In this document: one piece after another, positions 1 to 9,000 of the stretch
How the letters are laid out: the number at the start of each line of letters is the position of its first letter
Position numbering within the stretch: the first letter of the stretch is position 1
NCBI RefSeq assembly: GCF_000026365.1
Contig: NC_012993.1
Coordinates: forward strand, 1,426,001 to 1,490,000
DNA from: Zygosaccharomyces rouxii
Lineage: Eukaryota; Ascomycota; Saccharomycetes; Saccharomycetales; Saccharomycetaceae
Direction of reading: 5' to 3'
DNA: 64,000 nt
Notes under the pieces: model-generated
What the model was told of the DNA's origin: nothing
Seen by the model: only the letters and a program-made list of their open reading frames with translations
Databases searched by the model: none
Made by a program: the position numbers and the translations under genes

Positions 1-1121
1 CCATCGTTACTGAACCTGACGCAACAAACAACGGAAGTATGATCTAACGAATAGTGCAATTCTACATCAAGTTCACGAGGTAGAGCTGGATTGTAAAGAA
101 TGTAGTAATCATCGGTTTGTTTTTTCAAACTGGCTGGAACAGATTGAGAATCCAAATCAAGCAAAAAAGGTGGAATTGGCTTAGAATGACTAACTCTCTG
201 GTTGTATGGAACCAAGTAATGATCCTGCTGCTGTTGAGGTTGCTGTGCTTGTGGCTGAGGCTGCTGAGGTTGCTGCTCAGGCTGAGCTTGACCTTGAGGC
301 TGTTGTGGTGGTTGCTGAACTTGTTGAGAAGATTCTTGAGTTTCTTGTTGAGGTTGTTGAGGCTGTTGCTGAGGTTGTTGAGGCTGCTGCTGTTGCTGCT
401 GCTGTTGTTCTTGTTCGATTACGGGCAATTGTGAAGCGTTAGTGGGCGGCGAACCAGAACCTGGTATTGCAGGTTTAACTTGAGATGGTGCCGCTGCCGT
501 AGGCTGCTGCTGCTGCTGTTGTTGATTAGCTGCTGCAGCATCCGTTGGTTTGTTATCTACACTAACATGTTCAGGACCCGTTAGCGGTACACCAGGGTGC
601 ATATGCCCACCAGTACCGACAGCTGGCAAAGTATGAGGCATCGAGCCCATTGCAGTTCTTGGAAGAGCATGATTGGCAAATGCACCTGGCGAATTCACAC
701 TTGTATTAGGAGCCACTGCTGGTTGGTGCAATTGTTGTTGCAACTGTTGTTGCTGCTGTTGCTGCAATTGCAACTGCTGCAACTGTTGTTTTTGTTGTTG
801 TTGCACTTGTTGCTGCTGCTGCTGATGGTGGTGGACCGTAAATGAAGCAATTTGCCTGTCCCTTTGTTCCAATTCAATTTTCAAACGGTTGATTTCTTCT
901 TCATAGGCATCCTTCATCTTTCTATGTGTCAATTCTAGTTCATAAACGGTATTTCTTATCTGCTGCATCTCAGCCAATTGCTGATTGATTTTGAAATCAT
1001 AATCCTTCTGATTCTGTAAACGATAAGTGTTTGCCTCTTGCGATACCTGCGCAAACTCTCGCCTTATGGCCTCCAATAACTCATTCAACTTATTTTGTGA
1101 CGCAGAAACAACTGACGACAT
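1..1121 (-). CDS. TUP1: Tup1 general transcriptional co-repressor, N-terminal part (gene runs off the left edge)
   Basis: The protein starts at the ATG complementary to 1119–1121 and stays open to base 1, giving about 373 residues. The first ~75 residues carry the Tup1 tetramerisation and Cyc8-binding helix ([15 protein letters not shown] at residues 9–23, then [20 protein letters not shown]). Long glutamine tracts, some mixed with histidine, alanine or proline, follow. The last visible residues ([14 protein letters not shown]) are the start of the first WD40 blade. Tup1 works with Cyc8/Ssn6 as a nuclear co-repressor of glucose-, mating-type- and DNA-damage-regulated genes. S. cerevisiae Tup1 is about 713 residues, so roughly half is present and most WD40 repeats lie outside the window. 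Divergent CSM1 next door matches the S. cerevisiae order. Confidence 0.97.
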   Translation of the reverse strand, partial: MSSVVSASQNKLNELLEAIRREFAQVSQEANTYRLQNQKDYDFKINQQLAEMQQIRNTVYELELTHRKMKDAYEEEINRLKIELEQRDRQIASFTVHHHQQQQQQVQQQQKQQLQQLQLQQQQQQQLQQQLHQPAVAPNTSVNSPGAFANHALPRTAMGSMPHTLPAVGTGGHMHPGVPLTGPEHVSVDNKPTDAAAANQQQQQQQPTAAAPSQVKPAIPGSGSPPTNASQLPVIEQEQQQQQQQQPQQPQQQPQQPQQETQESSQQVQQPPQQPQGQAQPEQQPQQPQPQAQQPQQQQDHYLVPYNQRVSHSKPIPPFLLDLDSQSVPASLKKQTDDYYILYNPALPRELDVELHYSLDHTSVVCCVRFSND

Positions 1122-1439
1122 GGGGGAAAATTCTTAACAGTTTTATTTTTTTAACGAAACTCAGTTCAATTCAATTCAATTCAATTCTACTCGATCCAGA
1201 AATACTTTGATCTTTTATTATTTCACCATCAATTGGGGTTATTTGGGTTAAAGGTGGTTGTTTTCTTTGACTCTCGGTGCTTTGTTCCTCTTGTTATTTT
1301 TTTTTATTTTTTTACCATTATCACTTAATACGTCTCATCGATTTCGGGATCACCGTCCTTTAAGAATTAAAGTGACTATTACAATAATAATAAGAAAGTA
1401 TACGAATTGTAGGCGGCTATTCGTTTATAGCATTTACCG
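1122..1439. promoter_or_regulatory. Divergent TUP1/CSM1 intergenic region
   Basis: 318 bp between two outward-facing start codons. It contains a short pentanucleotide run (TTCAA repeated about five times, 1163–1187) and a T-rich stretch near 1290–1312. No transcription-factor site is clear enough to name. Confidence 0.6.
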
Positions 1440-1961
1440 ATGGATGCACTCAGTCAATATAGGGATTCCGTAAAAGAGAGGCTAGAAAATGCGGATCTTT
1501 TAGTGTCGAAACTGGTTCACGAGAACACAATTTTAGAGCAGAGTTTAGAAATACGAAATCAGGAGTTGGAATCAAATAGACGTCGTATAAGGGAGTTGGA
1601 GGAACAATCTAAACAGTCGGATGAATCAATGGAACTGGTCAAAGATCTGTTCGAGCACCTTTGCGGAGTTAGAGTTCATAAATGTTACGAGGACGACGCC
1701 GGACTTTGGTTTGATACTTCACAAGGTTCGAGAAATGGTATAATGGACTACAAATTAGGGTTTGTTAGAAGTGATGAAGCAGGTACAGAGGTTGTTTATA
1801 TACCACTTTTGAAGCAGAGAAGTTCAGATGAATTGAAAATTCTACAGCAACAAATTCCAAGTTATATGTTTGATACGCTGAGTTTTCCACTGAAAAGTCT
1901 GCCGCAGTTTTATTCAAAGATGGCTAGGTGTCTAGGTAAGGAAGTACGAGATAGGGATTAA
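1440..1961 (+). CDS. CSM1: Csm1, monopolin complex subunit
   Basis: 173 residues (S. cerevisiae about 190). Residues ~10–65 are a charged coiled coil (SKLVHENTILEQSLEIRNQE and RRRIRELEEQ). They are followed by a compact globular domain from ~70 to 165 (ELVKDLFEHLCGVRVHKCYE, then the PLKSLPQFYSKM end). This is the layout of the Csm1 kinetochore-clamp protein, whose globular heads bind Dsn1 and Mam1 in meiosis I co-orientation and Tof2/Lrs4 at rDNA. Identification rests on this architecture and on its place between TUP1 and YCR087C-A, as in S. cerevisiae (YCR086W). The ATG at 1440 is used; the coiled coil begins shortly after it. Confidence 0.93.
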   Translation: MDALSQYRDSVKERLENADLLVSKLVHENTILEQSLEIRNQELESNRRRIRELEEQSKQSDESMELVKDLFEHLCGVRVHKCYEDDAGLWFDTSQGSRNGIMDYKLGFVRSDEAGTEVVYIPLLKQRSSDELKILQQQIPSYMFDTLSFPLKSLPQFYSKMARCLGKEVRDRD

Positions 1962-2010
1962 CCAATTCGGAAGATTATTTACAACGATGTATTATTACTA
2001 TTATTGTTAT

Positions 2011-2490
2011 TCATTCTTTCAAAATTACACGACCCTTTTCATCCACAATCAGATTTTTCAATAGCTGTTTCTTCAGTTTCTTGTCCACAGAATCAAAAAT
2101 TTCGTAGAGACTTTTACCGGACTTCAACTCTGAGCGTAGAGTTGATTTTGGTTTAGAAACCTTGGAAGACTTCTTAGGTTCTTTGTCGGCGGTCTTGGCA
2201 GGTTCCGGTTGTTTCTTAGGTTCCTCCTGTTTCTTAGGTTGTTCCTTCTTAGGTTGTTCCTGCTTCTTAGGTTGTTCCTTCTTGCCCTTCCCTTTGCCCT
2301 TGTAGAGAGCTCCCTGATACTTTTCATCCTCAGTTAAACACTGAGTATGGTTTTTGTAGCTAACACCATCGTCAAAAGTCTTGGAACAATCTATGCACGT
2401 ATAGTAAGCGTCAGGACACCTGCTATAGTGCTTTTCAGTGTTCTTCTTAGGAACAGTATCATTACACACTTCACAGTTAAAGGTAACCAT
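2011..2490 (-). CDS. YCR087C-A homologue, LYAR-type zinc-finger nucleolar protein
   Basis: The frame extends further upstream, but the ATG at 2488–2490 gives MVTFNCEVCNDTVPKKNTEK, the usual beginning of the family, so 159 residues are called. Two Cys/His fingers are visible: CEVC…H…C near residues 6–26 and CIDC…H…C near 33–52, matching the LYAR-type C2HC finger. The centre is a low-complexity Lys/Glu/Gln/Pro tract (repeated KKEQPKKQEEP), and the C-terminus is a short conserved segment rich in LKSGKSLYEIFDSVDKKLKK. The S. cerevisiae protein is a small nucleolar zinc-finger protein of poorly defined function. Synteny (CSM1 to ABP1) supports the assignment. Confidence 0.88.
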   Translation of the reverse strand: MVTFNCEVCNDTVPKKNTEKHYSRCPDAYYTCIDCSKTFDDGVSYKNHTQCLTEDEKYQGALYKGKGKGKKEQPKKQEQPKKEQPKKQEEPKKQPEPAKTADKEPKKSSKVSKPKSTLRSELKSGKSLYEIFDSVDKKLKKQLLKNLIVDEKGRVILKE

Positions 2491-3126
2491 TGTATATCTC
2501 TCGAGACTTTTTGGTATGATGTAGTAGTGGTGATCTCTGTAGATCACATCTCATCGCATTTAATCTTGAAAATTTGTTCACACGGCTGAGCACTTGGAAG
2601 AAACAGTGGTGGAAAAAGGAATATTCCTGAGAATTCAATTGATGCTCGAGGAAGTAGTTCCAAACGAGCACTGCAGAATACCCAAAGATTACTCGAGCTA
2701 ATTCACACTTTTTTCAATATCTAAATTTTTTTACTCTTTATTTTCTTGGATAGCGACACACTGACGCCGCGACAGAAACTAAACGTAAAATAAATGTAAA
2801 ATAAACTCATATTTCGCTCAAACATCTTCTAGGCTCAGTCTAGTCACCAACATATCCCTCTTAAAATTACTAGATCGAATACCCAAAATTCTCGTTTCAA
2901 TACCACCATTAACTCTGTCAAAAACATATCACGTGTGTCCAAACTGGCCGGGTAACCTCACATGTGAGACACGTAATAGGGGCCACGCCCCATTCCTCGA
3001 ATGGACTTATACATATGGATATACCAGGGTAATACTAGTTAAAGGTAGTCTTAAGGAGGTATTTATTATCATTTCACCCAAATATTAATTCAATTGTGCT
3101 ACCTCAACTCATAAAATACACCAGGT
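2491..3126. promoter_or_regulatory. Divergent promoter of YCR087C-A homologue and ABP1, with a Reb1-type site
   Basis: 636 bp without a supportable gene. CGGGTAA at 2949–2955 matches the Reb1 general regulatory factor site and lies 172–178 bp upstream of the ABP1 ATG, a usual distance. Two ACGTG-type cores (near 2931 and 2971) flank it. The rest is AT-rich with no recognised element. Confidence 0.6.
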
Positions 3127-5133
3127 ATGGCATTGGAACCGATCAACATTGTCACCCATTCGAGGGAGATCGAACAAGAATATCTCAAAGTGGTTAGAGG
3201 TAACGATCCTGATACTACTTGGTTGATCATTTCTCCAAATGAAAAGAAAGAATATGCACCACATAGTGTTGGTTCAGGCTTTAGTGAATTTTTAGGTTCG
3301 TTTGATGATGTTAAAGTTCAATATGGGTTAGCAAGGGTTTCACCTCCAGGATCTGATGTTGAGAAACTTGTTCTGGTTGGTTGGTGCCCAGACTCTGCTC
3401 CAATGAAGACGAGAGCTTCATTTGCATCTAATTTTGCTACCGTCTCTAATCAGCTTTTCAAAGGTTACCATATTCAAGTTACCGCTAGAGATTCGGATGA
3501 TCTTGATGAAAATGACCTTCTAAAACGTGTTAGTAATGCCGCTGGTGCTCGCTATTCAATCCAAAGTGCCGGCACGGGTACTTCCACAGCTCCAAAGACT
3601 GCAGGCTCTTCTAGGTTAGCAACACCATCTCCAGCACCAAGCGTTAGCGCCCCCACTAGCGCCCCCACTGGTACCGGAGCTCCACCTGCTGCTCCATCTA
3701 AACCTTCACCTGGTCCTTCGTCTGCAGCTAAGTCTGCTGGTAATGATAATGACGATGACTGGGGTGAACCTGAAGTCAAAGAACGTGATTTGGAAAAGGA
3801 ACCAGTTAAGACTAATCAATCTTCTTACAAACCAATTGGCAAGGTGGATTTACAAAAAATCATTGCCGAAGAAAGTTCAAGAGAAGATCCTCGTCTGGTG
3901 AGTAATGTTCCTGTGGAAGGCAAAAGGGCTCCTGATGCTGGTATGGCTTCACCAAACACAACCTCTAGTTTTAAGCCTGAAACAAAGCCAAAGAGCACTG
4001 GTACTGGCACTGGTGGGCCATTGGGTACGAAGCCACCGATTAACTTTGGTGCCTCTCAAGGTAAAGATGATGATAAAGTGATTAAAGGTTTCAAGAACGA
4101 GAAGAGTCCTGCTCAAATCTGGGCGGAAAAGAAAGCTGCTCAAAACGGTGGGAATCCACCCGCCCCTACACCAACACCAACCGCAACTTCATCCGCTCCT
4201 GAACCTGCAGCTGCTCCTGAGCCTGTCGCAAAACCTGAACCGGTTGCAAAACCTGAACCCGAGCAACCTGCTTCAGGATCTTCAAATGTTGAGAGTGAAC
4301 AAGAACCAGAAGTTAAGGATCTAAAATCAAAATTTGATCAATTATCGGCCAATAATGAACCGCCAATTATCCAACCAAAGGCACCAGTTAATAATAAACC
4401 ACTCAACGAAACCGAACCAAAATCTGTCCTTCCTCCTCCAAGTAATAAGAAACAATTTGGTACCCCATTACCAGGTATGCACACTGAAGATGATAATGAA
4501 GACAACAAGGAAGAAGAAGGTGGCGATGAGGATGATGACTGGGATGATGATGAGCCATCTGCACCAAAACTACCATCGAGAAATGCCGCGAACGTGGCAC
4601 CACCACCACCACCATCAACTCAAAAATCTGAAGTACAGCCACAAACAGAAAATGAACCGGAAAAGGGGAATGATGAACAAGGATCGCCTGCACCACCTCT
4701 GCCAAGCAGAACATACGATCAAGAACCTCCAGCACCATCACTACCAAGTAGAAAGCAAGAAGAAGAAGAAGAAGCACCAGCCCCACAATTGCCAAGTAGA
4801 AGCGGAGGCCAAGTAGAAGAGCAACCACCTGCATTGCCTTCAAGGAATTATACTCTGCAGGGGAATGAAAGTGCGAACGAACAAGGTCCACCACCACCAA
4901 CGTTGCCTGCAAGACACGTTGAAAATGAAAATGAAAGCGGAAATACCAGTTCAAACCCGTCCGCGATTGCAGAATACGACTACGATGCTGCTGAGGACAA
5001 CGAGTTGACATTTAGAGAAAACGACAAGATTGTTAACATCGAATTCGTTGATGAAGACTGGTGGTTAGGCGAATTAGGAAGCACAGGTGAAAAGGGTTTA
5101 TTCCCAAGTAACTACGTCTCCTTGCAGCATTAG
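3127..5133 (+). CDS. ABP1: Abp1, actin-binding protein of the cortical patch
   Basis: 668 residues. An ADF/cofilin-homology domain occupies about residues 1–140 (begins MALEPINIVTHSREIEQEYL). Next come low-complexity Pro/Ala/Ser stretches, the KSPAQIWAEKKAAQNGG segment typical of Abp1, an acidic tract near 455–480 (DDDWDDDE) of the kind that activates Arp2/3, and a C-terminal SH3 domain at about 612–668 (IAEYDYDAAEDNELTF, DEDWWLGELG, GLFPSNYVSL). Between the acidic tract and SH3 lie six copies of a P-x-LPSR/LPAR motif. In yeast the protein links endocytic actin patches to Ark1/Prk1 and Arp2/3. S. cerevisiae Abp1 is 592 residues, so the linker here is longer. Position next to YCR087C-A matches YCR088W. 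Confidence 0.97.
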   Translation: MALEPINIVTHSREIEQEYLKVVRGNDPDTTWLIISPNEKKEYAPHSVGSGFSEFLGSFDDVKVQYGLARVSPPGSDVEKLVLVGWCPDSAPMKTRASFASNFATVSNQLFKGYHIQVTARDSDDLDENDLLKRVSNAAGARYSIQSAGTGTSTAPKTAGSSRLATPSPAPSVSAPTSAPTGTGAPPAAPSKPSPGPSSAAKSAGNDNDDDWGEPEVKERDLEKEPVKTNQSSYKPIGKVDLQKIIAEESSREDPRLVSNVPVEGKRAPDAGMASPNTTSSFKPETKPKSTGTGTGGPLGTKPPINFGASQGKDDDKVIKGFKNEKSPAQIWAEKKAAQNGGNPPAPTPTPTATSSAPEPAAAPEPVAKPEPVAKPEPEQPASGSSNVESEQEPEVKDLKSKFDQLSANNEPPIIQPKAPVNNKPLNETEPKSVLPPPSNKKQFGTPLPGMHTEDDNEDNKEEEGGDEDDDWDDDEPSAPKLPSRNAANVAPPPPPSTQKSEVQPQTENEPEKGNDEQGSPAPPLPSRTYDQEPPAPSLPSRKQEEEEEAPAPQLPSRSGGQVEEQPPALPSRNYTLQGNESANEQGPPPPTLPARHVENENESGNTSSNPSAIAEYDYDAAEDNELTFRENDKIVNIEFVDEDWWLGELGSTGEKGLFPSNYVSLQH

Positions 5134-5675
5134 GTAAATAAAATGAGAATGGGAATCCATAGGGCAACACTGTTCGGGGACCCCGTGCCTTGTTGCCTGG
5201 GTACCGATCTCGGTTACCACGGGAACTATCAGTGGGGAGAGGGCAAAAGGTATCCTCACAACTACGATCCATCAAATAGGAACAAGAATAAGAGGAACAA
5301 CAATCCGTAATGGGAAATTCTCTATAGCGATGACTTAATTACATACTTGAATTACCAATTGGGCAATTTTTTTCCCATTCATTTTTACTTAAAGGTACCA
5401 TCTTGACCTATTTAGTTAACTGTGCAGTCACTTGTTTGTGTTTGTATCCATTTTAAAACAAAACGACGTGTTATTTTTTGTTTAATTCTCGATTCCCAAT
5501 GGCTTGGCCCTCTTCTAGGGAAAAGAAATGCTAATGCGTCGCTAACGCCTCATCTAATGCGCCGATGCGCCGATGCGCCGATAGCGCCCCATCTCCTGCA
5601 AGATCGTTATTACACTGGGGTAATGAAGTTTGTATTAGGACTAAACAAATCAAAATATCTAAAGATAGTATACTA

Positions 5676-5682
5676 TGAAACA
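5676..5682 (+). promoter_or_regulatory. Pheromone response element TGAAACA (Ste12 site)
   Basis: Exact match to the Ste12 consensus, 407 bp upstream of the adhesin ATG. A 7-mer alone is weak evidence; the second copy at 5946 and the nature of the gene make it credible. Confidence 0.55.
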
Positions 5683-5945
5683 AGCGGGCTTTTACTACCG
5701 TAATACTGAAGAACTAAATCACCTAAGTTTCTTGACCCATAGTATCATAATTTCCCGACCGAAAGGCTTAACATGAGCTTATTCCTGGTGATTCCTTTGT
5801 ATAGAGTCAATTAGTTGGATTGCCAATTTTGTCAGATCCGAAACCACGGTAATACTACAGGGATCTAAGAGTAACCCTTGGGTACCTCTACCATATTCAA
5901 CTAAATTGGGTTTGAAATTGAAACTTGATGAATATATCGCAATCT

Positions 5946-5952
5946 TGAAACA
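5946..5952 (+). promoter_or_regulatory. Pheromone response element TGAAACA (Ste12 site)
   Basis: Exact match to the Ste12 consensus, 137 bp upstream of the adhesin ATG, with a near-match (TGAAACT) 27 bp further upstream. Pairs of PREs at this distance are typical of mating-induced yeast promoters. Confidence 0.6.
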
Positions 5953-6088
5953 TTTGGGCATATAAATATGGCCATTAGACTCCATTTGAGACCTGTTTCT
6001 TCTGGTGAATTATCACGGTTCAATTCTGATTTTAGTTTATCCAAGGGAAGCTGTCCAATTCAAGTCTTTTCAACAACAATCAGAAGGA

Positions 6089-9000
6089 ATGAAATACTTT
6101 CGCTTAATTCTGGCTTTAGCGCCAGTTATTGATTCGTCTTTCGCTCAATTTAGTCCTAATGCTGGTGGATCAAGTGGCCCAGGTGGCAGCAATGATACCA
6201 GTACACCTTCTTCAATTGCTCCAGCTCCTTCTGGATCTTCATCCTTAAGCAGTTGGGGTGTATCTAGTGTACCATCTAGCACACCTCCAAGCCCTTCTGA
6301 TACAACAGTCTTTGGTACGACCACATCCAATACTGAATCCTGGAATACCGTTGTTGTTTCTACAGAGGTCTGTTCCCATGAAGGTTGTACTAATTCAATG
6401 ATCACAACCACATCTAAACCAGATAGTACTAGCGCACCATCCAGTGCTTCATACGGTATTCCAAGTTCCTCTCACAGCTCGCTTGCTGCACGCTCATCAT
6501 CCAGTGCACCCTCTGGTCCATCTGGAAGCTCCAGCGTACCATCTGGCTCATCTAATACTCCATCTGTGCACACCGCTTCAAGTCTCTCTACCGTCGTAAC
6601 TACAATTAGTGGTACAACGACCTCTTACGTTACATGGTGCCCCTTGACTTCCGGCTCTAGTTCACCATCTAGTGCGCCATCCGGACCATCTGGCTCATCT
6701 GGTGTTCCAAGTTCCTCCTACAGCTCGCTTGCTTCACGTTTCTCATCCAGTAGCTCAAGTGCTCCTGCTAGTAGCTCAAGTGCTCCTGCTAGTAGCTCAA
6801 GTGCTCCTGCTAGTAGCTCAAGTGCTCCTGCTAGTAGCTCAAGTGCTCCTTCTGTTCCATCAAGTTCCGATACAACAGTCGTAGGCACGACCACTTCAGC
6901 TACTGAATCCTGGAAAACCATAACTATTTCTACTGAGGTCTGTTCTCATGGAGGTTGTACTAAATCGATGATTACCACTACATCTAAACCAAGTGCATCA
7001 TCTAGCGCACCATCCAGCGCACCATCCAGCGCACCATCTCTCTCTGTACACACCGTTTCAAGCCTTTCTACCGTTGTGAGTACAATTAGCGGTACAGTGA
7101 CTTCTTACACTACATGGTGTCCCTTGACTACCACTTCTAGTTCACCATCTAGTGCACCATCTAGCAGTTCAGGTTCATCATCTAGTATTCCAAGTTCATC
7201 GTACAGCTCAGTTGCTGCACGTTTCTCATCCAGTGCTTCCGGTAGTTCAAGTACTCCATCTCCAACTGTGCACACTATTTCAAGTCTTTCTACCATTGTG
7301 AGTACAATTAGCGGTACAGTGACTTCTTACACTACATGGTGTCCCTTGACTACCACTTCTAGTTCACCATCTAGTGCACCATCTAGCAGTTCAGGTTCAT
7401 CATCTAGTATTCCAAGTTCATCGTACAGCTCAGTTGCTGCACGTTTCTCATCCAGTGCTTCCGGTAGTTCAAGTACTCCATCTCCATCTGTGCACACTAT
7501 TTCAAGTCTTTCTACAGTTGTGAGTACAATTAGCGGTACAGTTACCTCTTACACTACATGGTGCCCGTTGACTACCACTTCTAGCTCACAATCTAGTGCA
7601 GCTTCCAGCCCAGCTGTTAGCTCAAGTACTCCAGCTGTTAGCTCAAGCACTCCAGCTGTTAGCTCAAGCACACCAGCTGTTAGCTCAAGCACTCCAGCTG
7701 TTAGCTCAAGTGCATCATCTGTTAGCTCAAGTGCATCATCTGTTAGCTTAAGTGCACAATCCAGCCCATCTGCTAGCTCAAGTACTCCATCTGCTAGCTC
7801 AAGTATATCATCCGGTAGCTCAAGTGCACCATCTAGTACACCATCCGGACCATCTGGCTCATCTAGTATTCCGATTACCTCCTACAGCTCGCTTGCTGCA
7901 CGCTCATCATCTAGTGCACCCTCCGGCCCATCTGGTAGCTCAAGTGCTCCATCTAATGTCACTACTCCAGTCAGCAGTTCTACCATTGGTACTACTACGT
8001 CAGGTTCTGATACAACACTCGTTGGTACGACCACTTCAGCTACTGAATTCTGGAAAACCATAACTGTTTCTACTGAGGTCTGTTCTCATGGAGGCTGTAC
8101 TAAATCGATGATTACCACAACATCTAAACCGAGTGCATCATCTAGCACACCATCTAGTATTCCATCTGGTCCTTCCAGTAGCTCGAGTGCGCCATCTCCA
8201 TCTGTGCACACTGTTTCAAGTCTTTCTACCGTCGTGAGTACAATCAACGGCACATCGACCTCTTACACTACATGGTGCCCCTTGACTTCCGGCTCTAGTT
8301 CACCATCTAGTGCACCATCTAGCACACCATCCGGTCCATCTAGCAGTTCTAGTGCACCATCTAGCACACCATCCGGTCCATCTAGCTCATCTAGTGTTTC
8401 GATTACCTCCTACAGCTCGCTTGCTGCACGCTCATCATCTAGTGCACCCTCCGGCCCATCTGGTAGCTCAAGTGCTCCATCTAATGTCACTACTCCAGTC
8501 AGCAGTTCTACCATTGGTACTACTACGTCAGGTTCTGATACAACACTCGTTGGTACGACCACTTCAGCTACTGAATCCCGGAATACCGTAACTGTTTCTA
8601 CTGAGGTCTGTTCCCATGGAAGCTGTACTACATCAACAATTACCAGCACATCTAAACCTAGTACACCATCTAGCACGCCATCTGGTAGCTCATCCTCTAC
8701 TAAACCAAGTGGATCAACCTCAAGTGGCTCAAAACCCGCTAGTTTGACAACCACCTCCGAATCGAGTACTCCAGTCCTATCTTCGTCCCAGGCATCGGAA
8801 ACAACACACATTACTTCTAGTATTTTAACAGTAATAACCACCGTTAGCGGCACTGCAACCTCTTACACCACTTGGTGCCCATTAACGTCCACTACTGTTG
8901 GTTCCTCTACGGGCTATATTCCAGTTACCTCGGCTTCTAGTACGCTATCATCTACTGAAGCAGGTTCCAGCTCTGGTCCCTCCTCTAGTACTTCTTCCTC

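Larger units (their letters stand above)
5134..6088 (+). promoter_or_regulatory. Long upstream region of the FIG2-like gene, with pheromone response elements
   Basis: 955 bp without a supportable gene. Two exact TGAAACA pheromone response elements occur at 5676–5682 and 5946–5952, with a one-mismatch copy at 5919–5925 (TGAAACT). In S. cerevisiae, Ste12 binds such sites, and FIG2/AGA1-type adhesins are pheromone induced. A GC-rich stretch at 5550–5594 contains GATGCGCC repeated in tandem and is described under findings. Confidence 0.65.

Noticed and set aside
117..877. Open frames on both strands rich in Leu, Val or Ser/Asn near the left edge
   Set aside because: They are shadows of the Gln-rich coding sequence of TUP1 on the minus strand (CAG/CAA repeats read in other frames).
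6005..6088. Extension of the adhesin frame upstream of its ATG
   Set aside because: It starts with GTG, not ATG, and places a charged segment before the signal peptide; the ATG at 6089 gives a normal secretion signal.
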